NCBI GenBank assembly: GCA_030706285.1
Contig: JAUZOU010000028.1
Coordinates: forward strand, 1-16,158
DNA from: Bacteroidota bacterium
GTDB lineage: Bacteria; Bacteroidota; Bacteroidia; Bacteroidales; UBA1402
Length of the DNA: 16,158 bases
Direction: 5' to 3'
Within the stretch, counting starts at the first letter, position 1. Each line of letters starts with the position of its first letter. Shown one piece after another: positions 7,099-15,069 of the stretch. Under the pieces are notes generated by a model that searched no databases, was not told the origin of the DNA, and was given only the letters and a program-made list of their open reading frames with translations. The position numbers were made by a program, and so were the translations under genes.

Positions 7099-9147
7099 AT
7101 GAGTAAAATGGCATCAATCGCCGTATGGAGTTGCTTTACTCTGGCAACGATCGTGTTTGCCGGTGGACAAACGACTTGTGCGGCAGGGGAGGCAGATGCG
7201 TTGGCATCGCACATTGATTACACCGTCAAACCCGGTGATGACTTTTTTCAGTATGCCAATGGCAGTTGGTTCAGTCAGCACCCGATTCCTTCGAGCGAAC
7301 AAAGTAATGGTATTTTTCAGCTGGTTCAGGATACGATCAATGCCCAGGTCCGTAAGATCTGCGAATCGTCGGCAGCCCTCACGAATGCAATAAAAGGCAG
7401 TGATAGACAAAAGATCGGCGACTATTTTTATTCGGGTATGGACAGTGTATCGCTGAATAAAAAAGGCCTGAGCGACCTGAAGGATGACTTTGCCGCCATT
7501 GATGGCATCAATGATCTGAAAGGCCTGATTAAAGAAGCCGCTTATATTCATCAGGTTTCCTCTTCTCCTTTGTTCGGGTTGTACCTTTCCCAGGATGACA
7601 AAAACAGCAGCAAATACCAGGTGTACATCACGCAGGGAGGGCTAAGCCTTCCTGACAGAAGCTATTATGTCGATACCGATAAGCGATCGGTCGAGATCCG
7701 CGGGAAGTTTGTGGGTCACCTGGGCCATATGTTTGGCATCATCGGGTATAACAAGTCGCAGGCCAAACTGGCTGCTGCCCGTATGATGGAAATGGAAACA
7801 GCCATGGCAAAGGCGTCACGGAAAAGAGAAGACCTCCGTGATCCGTTTGCCAATTACAACAAGATGACCTTTGAGGCCTTGGCAGCCAAAACGCCAACAA
7901 TCGACTGGAAGCTGTTTATGGACGAAGTGGGTTTGACGAAGGTCGATACCGTCATTGTCGGACAGCCTGAATACCTGACAGCCCTCAACGGGTTGCTGAA
8001 AAAATACTCGCTGGCAGATTGGAAAAATTACCTGAAGTGCCAGTTTGTTGACGGACTGGCTGAAAATCTGGACGATAAGACCTATCTGGAGGATTTCAGT
8101 TTCTATGCCACCACCTTGCGTGGTGTCACGGAACCCAAACCGAGATGGAAGCGCGTCGTCGGACAGACCGACGGATCGTTGGGCGAGCTGATCGGACAGG
8201 TTTATGTCAACGATTATCTGCCAGCCGGAACCAAAGAAAAGCTGGTTGAAATCGGTACAGCCATTAAAACTGTTTTTGCCGAACGGATCAATGCGCTCGA
8301 CTGGATGAGCGCTCCGACCAAGGAAAAGGCCTTGTATAAACTCAACAGCGTCATCATGAAGGTGGGCTATCCGGACAAGTGGAAAGACCTGAGCTCATTG
8401 CAGGTGGATCGTCAATCGTATGTGAAGAATCTGATGGCTGCCAACAAATGGGGCTTTGGCTATATGGTCGGCAAATACGGGAAACCGGTTGACCGAACGG
8501 AGTGGGGCATGCAGCCGCAGACGTACAATGCCTATTACAATCCTTCCAATAATGAAATCGTCATTCCTGGCTGTAATATCATCGTGCCTGGTTATGAACG
8601 GAAAATGGCCGATGACGCCATTCTGTATGCCATTATCGGTGGTACTTTTGGGCATGAGATAACCCACGGATTTGACGACCAGGGGTGTAAATACGATGCC
8701 GGCGGCAACCTGAGCAACTGGTGGACGACCGAAGATAGCCTCAAGTTTACACAGAAAACGAAGATGATCGTCGATCAGTTCGACGGGTATGTTCCGGTCG
8801 ACAGTCTGCACATTAACGGATCACTGACCCAGGGTGAAAACATCGCCGATCTTGGGGGAATCATCATGGGTCTTGAAGCTTTCAAGAAAACGGATCAATA
8901 CCGGAACAATGTAGTGATTGCCGGGCTTACTCCCAGTCAGCGTTTTTTCCTCGGCTATGCCCTTGGTTGGATGCAGAATACGCGTCCGGAGGCTTTGGCC
9001 AATCAGGTAAAAAGCGACGAACATGCTCCGGCCAAATATAGAGTCATCGGCCCGCTTTCAAATATGCCGGCGTTTTACGAAGCGTTTGGGGTAAAAGAAG
9101 GCGACAAGATGTGGCGCAATGAAAATCAGTTGGTTAAGATCTGGTAA
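7099..9147 (+). CDS. M13 family zinc metallopeptidase (neprilysin/PepO-like), exported
   Basis: This is a 682-residue M13 endopeptidase, the usual length for bacterial PepO-like members, and it hydrolyses peptide bonds in oligopeptides. The N-terminus has a hydrophobic signal segment (about 5-21) with several possible cleavage sites, so it is probably periplasmic or exported. The mature protein opens with the family signature KPGDDFFQYANGSW. The peptidase domain has the substrate-binding NAYYNP (N477-P482), the zinc motif HEITH (His519, Glu520, His523), and ENIADLGG with the third zinc ligand Glu580 and the helper Asp584. The C-terminal block HAPAKYRVIGPLSN supplies the conserved His and Arg. 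The chain ends in KIW where many homologues have a Cys before VW. All key residues are present, so it should be active. It starts at the ATG after an in-frame-independent ATG that hits a stop at once. It appears to be a single-gene unit with its own promoter. Confidence 0.96.
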   Translation: MSKMASIAVWSCFTLATIVFAGGQTTCAAGEADALASHIDYTVKPGDDFFQYANGSWFSQHPIPSSEQSNGIFQLVQDTINAQVRKICESSAALTNAIKGSDRQKIGDYFYSGMDSVSLNKKGLSDLKDDFAAIDGINDLKGLIKEAAYIHQVSSSPLFGLYLSQDDKNSSKYQVYITQGGLSLPDRSYYVDTDKRSVEIRGKFVGHLGHMFGIIGYNKSQAKLAAARMMEMETAMAKASRKREDLRDPFANYNKMTFEALAAKTPTIDWKLFMDEVGLTKVDTVIVGQPEYLTALNGLLKKYSLADWKNYLKCQFVDGLAENLDDKTYLEDFSFYATTLRGVTEPKPRWKRVVGQTDGSLGELIGQVYVNDYLPAGTKEKLVEIGTAIKTVFAERINALDWMSAPTKEKALYKLNSVIMKVGYPDKWKDLSSLQVDRQSYVKNLMAANKWGFGYMVGKYGKPVDRTEWGMQPQTYNAYYNPSNNEIVIPGCNIIVPGYERKMADDAILYAIIGGTFGHEITHGFDDQGCKYDAGGNLSNWWTTEDSLKFTQKTKMIVDQFDGYVPVDSLHINGSLTQGENIADLGGIIMGLEAFKKTDQYRNNVVIAGLTPSQRFFLGYALGWMQNTRPEALANQVKSDEHAPAKYRVIGPLSNMPAFYEAFGVKEGDKMWRNENQLVKIW

Positions 9148-9505
9148 AAAAAGACCGGCTTCTTTATGAGTAAATGGTACTGATAAGCAGGATCAGGCTT
9201 TACAATGTGCAATAGTAGCTATGGGAAAGGTGTTGATCAGGCGGTTGCTTTAAGTCGCCGTTCTGCTAGCCCGGGCCCGCTTCACTACCGGCTACTATCC
9301 ATCAGCCGGCTAATCAGTTGATCCTTTTCCGGAAAACTCCACATGTTTTCAATTTGATCCGTTTTCGCTAGTAACTGCTATAATAAAAGGCTATTCTATC
9401 TTGCAGAATGACAAATTAAATAACTAATTTGGAGGTCTGTTAATGGACTCTCAGATTGAATGGTCCTTTTTTGAGACTGCGTTTTTAGTATAACAGTTAA
9501 ACTAC
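9148..9505. other. Intergenic region with inverted repeats and a GC-rich patch
   Basis: No substantial gene is visible between the M13 peptidase and the GH2 gene. A weak hairpin (AAAGA/TCTTT around CCGGCT) lies just after the peptidase stop. Further on, ATAGTAGC at 9212-9219 is exactly complementary to GCTACTAT at 9291-9298. Between them are a GGCG/CGCC pair and a GC-rich patch with overlapping palindromes (CCCGGGCCCG, around 9271-9280). Further complementarity outside these arms (around 9225-9247 with 9301-9335) is imperfect. The region could hold a structured untranslated leader or small RNA, or simply hairpins used in termination. Confidence 0.35.
9443..9493 (+). CDS. Possible 16-codon leader ORF before the GH2 gene
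   Basis: ATG at 9443 follows GGAGG at 9431-9435 with a 7-base gap, an ideal Shine-Dalgarno arrangement that none of the large genes here has. The frame encodes MDSQIEWSFFETAFLV and stops at 9491-9493, 12 bases before the GH2 start codon. It could be a translated leader that couples ribosome loading to the GH2 gene, whose own start has no Shine-Dalgarno. It could also be chance, because Bacteroidota rely little on Shine-Dalgarno pairing. There is no run of a single amino acid that would suggest attenuation. Confidence 0.25.
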   Translation: MDSQIEWSFFETAFLV

Positions 9506-12500
9506 ATGAATATGGCGATTTCTTTTATAAATAGAGCATGGGTGTTGTTAATAAGTTTGCTATTTATTAATAATATATCTATCATCGCGTCTGAACAGGC
9601 CCCTGTTTCAGATGTCTATAACGGAGGGCGTGGTACAAGTTTTAATGTTGGCTGGAAATTTCAATTGGGCGATGTTTCCGGCGCAGAAAGTCCAACCTAC
9701 AATGATGCGTCATGGCGTGCGCTATCTGTTCCTCACGATTGGAGCATCGAACTGCCGTTCAATAAGAATTCCGCGGCAGCTGGAGATGCGGCCTATCTGG
9801 ATGGAGGCATAGGGTGGTACCGTAAAACATTTTATTTGCCCCAACGTGATGCTGGCAGACGAATCACCATTCAGTTTGAAGGCATTTACATGAACAGTTC
9901 CGTTTGGATTAATGGAAGGTTGTTAGGAACAAGACCTTATGGTTACAGCTCGTTTGAGTATGACCTGACCCCCTACATCAAAACGGGTATCACCAAAAAT
10001 GTGATTGCCGTCAAGGTGAACAACAACCAGCCAACCAGCCGTTGGTATTCCGGATCAGGTATTTACAGGAATGTCTGGCTCACGGTGACTGATCCGGTTC
10101 ACATTGCCTATTGTGGTACCGTTGTCACGTCTTATGATGTCAGCCAATCGTCAGCCACTATTTCCGTCAGGACAACTGTTCAGAATCATTCGTCACAACC
10201 AAGGACGGTGTCGGTGATTTCCGACCTGTATGACCAGTCATGGCACTTGGTGACAACGGATGTCAGTGCCCCGGTTTCAATAGATGCCGGTAAGGCAGAT
10301 TCTTCTGCCTTTATCTATAAACTGGCAAATCCGAACTTATGGTCATGCAACAATCCTTACCTGTATCATGTCAGGATTAAGTTGGTTGATAGCTGTCGTG
10401 TGCTGGATCAATTTGGTACAACATTGGGCATTCGCAAGTTTTCGACCAGCCCAACGACCGGATTTTGGTTGAACGGCGAAAACATAAAACTACATGGCGT
10501 TTGTATGCATCATGATTTGGGAAGTCTTGGTTCCGCTCAAAATTACCGGGCGCTGGAACGCCAGGTTGAAATCCTGAAATCGTTTGGCTGTAATGCCATT
10601 CGAACATCACACAATCCACCTGCTCCTGCATTGCTGGAAATCTGTGACAGGCTGGGCGTCGTTGTGATGGACGAAGCGTTTGATGCTTGGGAAAGGAGCA
10701 AAAAGGCAAACGACTATAGTTTGTATTTCGACACATGGGCAAAACAAGATGTTCAGGACTGGGTTCGACGTGACCGGAATCATCCCTGCGTTATTATGTG
10801 GAGTATTGGAAATGAAATTCCGGAACAAACGACATCTGCCGGTGTAACTACGGCAACAAACTTGAAGAGTTGGGTGCAGTTGGATGATCCGACCCGCCCC
10901 GTTACACAGGCTTTGAACAGTAGTTCGATGATTGGGCCTGTTCTGGATGTTGTCGGTTGGAATTATGCTTCCGGGGGTGTTTATGATAACGATCATGCAA
11001 AAAATCCCAATTGGGTGCTTTTTGGTAGTGAAACATCTTCCGCGGTAAGGACTCGTGGCGTGTATCATTTTCCCGTAACTCAAAATATACTCAAAAGTTC
11101 AGATATGCAATGCTCTAACTATGACAATTCAGTCGTGCCATGGGGGCACAGTGCGGAAGATGCATGGGCGTTTGATAAGTCCAGAGCCTTTGTCGGAGGC
11201 CAGTTTATCTGGACAGGCTTTGATTATTTAGGTGAACCGACCCCGTATGGCTGGCCGGCAAAGAGTTCTTATTTCGGAATTGTCGATATGTGCGGATTTC
11301 CCAAAGACAGTTATTATTTCTATCAAAGTCAATGGACGGGAAAGCCGATGGTTCATCTGTTACCTCATTGGAATTGGACTAATCAGACGGTAATTCCGGT
11401 ATGGGCCTATACGAACTGTGATAGTGTGTTGCTGATGGTGAACGGGAAAGAGATCGGTACGCAAAGGAACAGGACTTCCAAGCCCTTTCACCTGGAATGG
11501 AACATTCCATTCGTGCCTGGTCAGGTGAAGGTGTTGGCATACAAAAATGGCAATATGGTAGCCTCCGATAGCATTGTGACGGCAGGCCATGTGTCACAGA
11601 TTCGCCTGAAGACAGACCGGGATACGATCGATGCCAACGGAGTTGATCTGGCCTTTATTGAAACAAGCATGCTGGATGAGCAGGGCACATTGGTGCCGGA
11701 TGCAGCCAATCAGGTGACCTATAACATTAGCGGGCCTGGAAAAATTGTTGGCGTGGATAATGGCAATCCGATCAGTCTGGAGTCCTTTAAAGGATCCTCA
11801 AGACAAGCTTTTAACGGGAAATGTCTGGCTGTCGTGCAATCGACTGGTGCCGAAGGAACGATTACGGTCTCCGCCTCTACTCCGGCCGTACCGGATAATC
11901 TGGCTTCCGGAAAGCCATGTAATGCTGACTCTCAGGATAAGTACGAGTATGCAAACATTGCGTTGAACAAACCGGCTACGTCAGATGGCAGTGAAACGGC
12001 CAATCCCATTGCGTCAGGTAATGATGGCTCTCCTGATACACGCTGGTGTGCAAAAGATGGGAATACCGGTCATTGGTGGATGGTTGATTTAGGCAGTGTA
12101 AAATCGCTCATTGGATCGGAGATCAAATGGGAGCAGACGTATGCCTATCAATATAAAATTGAAACGTCAACGAATCAGTCCAACTGGGTAACTGTGTTGG
12201 ATAAGACAACCAACTCAACGGTAAGCCAGATTATGGCTGATCATTTCACGGCATCTGGCCGTTATGTCCGCATTACGATGACAAATACGACAAATTCTGT
12301 TTGGGCCAGTTTTTATGAGTTCAGATTATTTGACGGATCAACCATTGAATCAGCCTTCCCCAAAATGGCTATCAACGCCAATGATGGCAATGTCGATACT
12401 TATTGGAGTGCAGCCGACAGTAGTGCAGGACATTCATGGGCTGTCGATTTGGGAAAGGTGTACACGATAAACAAAACTCAGATTGTCTGGCCGGTTTCGG

Positions 12501-13303
12501 GCATTGCGTATCAATATAAGATTGAAACGTCAACAGATAGTTCGAGCTGGAACTTGGCGGTCAATCAGACGTCCAATACCAGTACGCAACAAACATTGAT
12601 CAATAGTTTTGACGCCATACCTGCAAGATATGTACGTGTCACCATTACCGGAGGAACGAGTAGCGTGACTAAAGCAGGACTGGCAGAATTTCAGGTTTAT
12701 GATGGTTCTTCTATACCGGTAAAAGGCGATACGGTTACGATTATCTGTGTAAAGCCAATGGCTGAAAATCTGCCGGATGAGAACCTGCGTCTGAGACCGT
12801 GGGTGAATCTGAATAATAGCGGTTGGAAACAAACCGACAAAGCAACAGTCGATCGTGGCGGTACTGTCACTTTCAGTGCCTTGCCGGCTGATTCGACAAA
12901 CTGGCAATGGACTGGTCCGGATGGATTTACGGCAAATACGGCTGCGATTACGTTTCAAGATGTACAAGCAGAAGATTCAGGTGTGTATGTGGCAAAAAAA
13001 GGTGATGTGACAGTCTATTTCACGTTGGTTGTTACAACCCATGACGGATTGATTCCGGTAAAGACGATAGAAAACAAGGTTAGTCTTTTCCCCAACCCAT
13101 CTAAAGATGGCATTGTTAATCTGGTCAATTGCAAGTCCTGTACAGCTGCTGTTTTTGATGTTAACGGGAAAGACCTCTTTCATTCCGAGATTGTCAACGA
13201 TTCCCAGCTGTTAAACCTGTCGTTTTTAGAAAAAGGTATTTATATTGTAAAAATACAGTCGGCTCAACAAATAGATTACGAAAAAATAATCATTTCTGAT
13301 TGA
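9506..13303 (+). CDS. T9SS-secreted GH2 beta-galactosidase-like enzyme with two F5/8C domains
   Basis: This 1265-residue glycoside hydrolase probably removes terminal beta-galactosyl or related residues from glycans outside the cell. After a signal peptide come the GH2 sugar-binding domain (about 45-205, signature SRWYSGSGIYRNVWL), an Ig-like domain (about 207-318) and the TIM barrel (about 320-600). The barrel has NAIRTSHNPP, the acid/base Glu437 in SIGNEIPEQ and the likely nucleophile Glu509 in FGSET. A DUF4982-type module (about 605-680) and a GH2 C-terminal domain-5-like module (about 695-795) follow. Two F5/8-type-C (discoidin, CBM32-like) domains (about 817-944 and 949-1067) probably bind galactose-type sugars. 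An Ig-like domain (about 1075-1180, AEDSGVYVA) precedes a type-A T9SS sorting domain (1192-1265, starting VSLFPNPSKDG and ending in a KIIISD tail). The enzyme is therefore predicted to be exported by T9SS and surface-attached or released. There is no SusC/SusD pair nearby. Exact sugar specificity is not readable. Confidence 0.95.
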   Translation: MNMAISFINRAWVLLISLLFINNISIIASEQAPVSDVYNGGRGTSFNVGWKFQLGDVSGAESPTYNDASWRALSVPHDWSIELPFNKNSAAAGDAAYLDGGIGWYRKTFYLPQRDAGRRITIQFEGIYMNSSVWINGRLLGTRPYGYSSFEYDLTPYIKTGITKNVIAVKVNNNQPTSRWYSGSGIYRNVWLTVTDPVHIAYCGTVVTSYDVSQSSATISVRTTVQNHSSQPRTVSVISDLYDQSWHLVTTDVSAPVSIDAGKADSSAFIYKLANPNLWSCNNPYLYHVRIKLVDSCRVLDQFGTTLGIRKFSTSPTTGFWLNGENIKLHGVCMHHDLGSLGSAQNYRALERQVEILKSFGCNAIRTSHNPPAPALLEICDRLGVVVMDEAFDAWERSKKANDYSLYFDTWAKQDVQDWVRRDRNHPCVIMWSIGNEIPEQTTSAGVTTATNLKSWVQLDDPTRPVTQALNSSSMIGPVLDVVGWNYASGGVYDNDHAKNPNWVLFGSETSSAVRTRGVYHFPVTQNILKSSDMQCSNYDNSVVPWGHSAEDAWAFDKSRAFVGGQFIWTGFDYLGEPTPYGWPAKSSYFGIVDMCGFPKDSYYFYQSQWTGKPMVHLLPHWNWTNQTVIPVWAYTNCDSVLLMVNGKEIGTQRNRTSKPFHLEWNIPFVPGQVKVLAYKNGNMVASDSIVTAGHVSQIRLKTDRDTIDANGVDLAFIETSMLDEQGTLVPDAANQVTYNISGPGKIVGVDNGNPISLESFKGSSRQAFNGKCLAVVQSTGAEGTITVSASTPAVPDNLASGKPCNADSQDKYEYANIALNKPATSDGSETANPIASGNDGSPDTRWCAKDGNTGHWWMVDLGSVKSLIGSEIKWEQTYAYQYKIETSTNQSNWVTVLDKTTNSTVSQIMADHFTASGRYVRITMTNTTNSVWASFYEFRLFDGSTIESAFPKMAINANDGNVDTYWSAADSSAGHSWAVDLGKVYTINKTQIVWPVSGIAYQYKIETSTDSSSWNLAVNQTSNTSTQQTLINSFDAIPARYVRVTITGGTSSVTKAGLAEFQVYDGSSIPVKGDTVTIICVKPMAENLPDENLRLRPWVNLNNSGWKQTDKATVDRGGTVTFSALPADSTNWQWTGPDGFTANTAAITFQDVQAEDSGVYVAKKGDVTVYFTLVVTTHDGLIPVKTIENKVSLFPNPSKDGIVNLVNCKSCTAAVFDVNGKDLFHSEIVNDSQLLNLSFLEKGIYIVKIQSAQQIDYEKIIISD
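12146..12534 (+). repeat. Duplicated F5/8C-coding segments inside the GH2 gene
   Basis: The 26 bases at 12146-12171 and 12509-12534 differ at one position and encode the same peptide, YQYKIETST, in the two F5/8-type-C domains. The surrounding protein also aligns (DLG, then W, then RYVRI/RYVRV, then E..LFDG/E.QVYDG). The two domains thus arose by duplication within the gene, with this core strand kept nearly unchanged. Confidence 0.7.
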
Positions 13304-13343
13304 GGTAGTGATAGTTGATCCTTGAGATGGCGGCTGTTGCATT

Positions 13344-13377
13344 CCAGGCAATGACGATTGGACGTATCACTGCCTGG
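13344..13377. terminator. Possible bidirectional terminator between the convergent GH2 and MFS genes
   Basis: CCAGGCA at 13344-13350 pairs exactly with TGCCTGG at 13371-13377, and TGA/TCA and CG/CG pairs extend the stem with mismatches and a small bulge. It sits in the 119-base gap between two converging genes. Neither side has a T tract, so it is a weaker candidate than those at 5274 and 5313. A smaller hairpin (CCGGT 13389-13393 with ACCGG 13407-13411) follows. Confidence 0.4.
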
Positions 13378-13422
13378 CAGACCCCTATCCGGTCGGACTG
13401 ATTGGAACCGGCTCTAACTCTG

Positions 13423-14754
13423 TCAGGACTGAGTGTCGCTGTAATCGGAATACGTATTGTCGAGCACTGTCACGTTTCTGGTGATGAGGCCTTTCTTAAC
13501 ATAAACCGTATTGATGAATTGGCGGATGGCCGGTTTGTGTTTCTGGTAGATCAGGAAACCGGCAAAGCAGCAAATCCCTCCGATCAGGATGGTGTATTTG
13601 GCACCGATCACTCCGGAAAGACTGCCAGCCAGGAGGCTGCCGAAAGGAGCGACGCCCATAAACGACATGGCATAAAAGCTCATGACCCGGCCACGTTTGT
13701 CATCATCCACAATGGTTTGGATCACCGTATTGCTGGAAGCCATCATGGAGATCATGCCTAAGCCGGCAAAGTACATTAAAACGAGTGACAGATAAAAATT
13801 GGTCGAAAAAGCAATGGCGATGACGGACAACGAAAAGAGACAAAGGGCATACGGGATTTTGTTGCTCAGCCCTACCACCGTTTTTCTGGATGCCAGGTAA
13901 AACGCTCCGGTTAACGCACCGGCACCGATAGCCCCCATGAGGAACCCCATGGTGTGAGATCCGCCTTGTAGAATATCCTTGGCAATTACCGGCATCAGCA
14001 CCATATAAGAGACACCGAACAGATTGACCATGGCCAGCAACAGCAAAAAGGCTTTGATGGGCAGGCAATGAAATGTATAATCAAAGCCTTCTTTTAATTC
14101 CTTGAGTATGTTTTGTTCACCTTGCTTCCGGATGGGAGGATTCAGTCTCATGGCCAGCAGTGCAGCAATGACACCGATGTAGCTTAATCCGTTGATTAGG
14201 AAACAAGGACCTTCCCCCAGCCAGGCGATCAGCAAGCCGGCAATGGAAGGCCCAATGAGCCTGGCGCTGTTGAAGATGGCTGAGTTCAGCGCAATAGCGT
14301 TGCCCAAGTCTTCCCGTTTCTCGATCATATCTACAATGAACGAATGTCGTGCCGGGGTATCTAGCGCATTGACAATGCCAAGAAATAGGCTGAGGGGGAT
14401 GATGTGCCAAACGGTGACCGTGTTGGTAACGATCAGCCCAAAGAGTATCAACGCTTGAACCATGGATAGTGCCTGGGTGGCGATGAGGATGCGGTGACGG
14501 TTCCATTTGTCGACCATGACACCGGCAAAAGGGGAGATGAGGAGTGACGGAATCTGGTTGGCAAAACCCACCAGGCCAAGATAAAAGACAGAGTCTGTAA
14601 TCCGGTACACCAGCCAGCTCAGCGCGATGTTTTGCATCCAGGTTCCGGTGACCGAAATACACTGACCGCCGAAAAACAATCTGTAATTCCTGGAATGTAA
14701 CGTTCTGAAAACCAACTTTAGCTTTTCATCCCAATCTTGCTGCCTTTTTCCCAT
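13423..14754 (-). CDS. MFS transporter of the EntS/MFS_3 type
   Basis: This 443-residue inner-membrane protein has about 12 hydrophobic helices, the normal size for a major facilitator permease. The N-terminal block KLKLVFRTLHSRNYRLFFGG, then GTWMQNIALSWLVY, is typical of the MFS_3 group, which includes the enterobactin exporter EntS. A motif-A-like loop (GVMVDKWNRHR) follows the second helix near residue 80, and DTPARHSFI near residue 130 is also common in this group. It probably uses the proton gradient to export a small molecule, perhaps a siderophore or drug. The substrate cannot be read from the sequence and no siderophore genes are adjacent. I chose the ATG whose complement is at 14752-14754, because a longer frame would need a TTG at 14820 and a 22-residue extension unlike the family. 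The gene converges on the GH2 gene and diverges from the TPR lipoprotein gene, so it is probably monocistronic. Confidence 0.9.
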   Translation of the reverse strand: MGKRQQDWDEKLKLVFRTLHSRNYRLFFGGQCISVTGTWMQNIALSWLVYRITDSVFYLGLVGFANQIPSLLISPFAGVMVDKWNRHRILIATQALSMVQALILFGLIVTNTVTVWHIIPLSLFLGIVNALDTPARHSFIVDMIEKREDLGNAIALNSAIFNSARLIGPSIAGLLIAWLGEGPCFLINGLSYIGVIAALLAMRLNPPIRKQGEQNILKELKEGFDYTFHCLPIKAFLLLLAMVNLFGVSYMVLMPVIAKDILQGGSHTMGFLMGAIGAGALTGAFYLASRKTVVGLSNKIPYALCLFSLSVIAIAFSTNFYLSLVLMYFAGLGMISMMASSNTVIQTIVDDDKRGRVMSFYAMSFMGVAPFGSLLAGSLSGVIGAKYTILIGGICCFAGFLIYQKHKPAIRQFINTVYVKKGLITRNVTVLDNTYSDYSDTQS

Positions 14755-14994
14755 ACCTTGATGTTTGGGCTGCAAGTTACAAATAATTCGAAGAATGGGT
14801 AAGAATTGCTTCCGTATCAAGTAACCGGATTGTCGGGCTTACCGTTGTTTCAGAAGCAGGAAATGGCAGCGATGAGCTAAAGAGCAGATTAGGTTATCCG
14901 GAAAAAGTACAGACTGTGACGTCTTGGTTCCCTACTGGCTGAATTTTTGTTAAAAGTTTATTGTCCATTTAAATCGCTCAAAGCAAACAATCTG

Positions 14995-15002
14995 TATATT
15001 TG
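14995..15002 (+). promoter_or_regulatory. Candidate Bacteroidota -7 promoter box for the TPR lipoprotein gene
   Basis: TATATTTG matches the TAnnTTTG consensus exactly and lies 67 bases before the TPR gene start. As at 7042, the nearest -33-like sequence is TTTA (14968-14971), 23 bases upstream. The rest of the divergent gap (14755-15069) shows only a short CCGGAT/ATCCGG pair and no gene, and I found no matching promoter for the MFS gene on the other strand. Confidence 0.5.
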
Positions 15003-15069
15003 TCTGAAAATAGCTAGTTATCGGCCATACAGAGGCTTATAAGTCAAGTTGGAATCTGGTATTTTACGT

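Noticed and set aside
9506..13303. GH2 gene as part of a polysaccharide utilisation locus
   Set aside because: No SusC, SusD, sulfatase or hybrid two-component gene is in the window, so the idea has no support here beyond the enzyme itself.
13402..13761. 119-codon plus-strand frame over the end of the MFS gene
   Set aside because: It is antisense to clear transmembrane coding sequence and encodes a His/Asp-rich product typical of a shadow frame.
14117..14662. 181-codon open frame on the minus strand inside the MFS gene
   Set aside because: It lies in another frame of the same strand as the MFS transporter and encodes a His/Arg/Cys-rich sequence without any domain.
14755..14820. N-terminal extension of the MFS transporter from a TTG
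   Set aside because: The TTG start and the 22 extra residues do not resemble the family, while the ATG at 14754 begins right at the usual family N-terminus.
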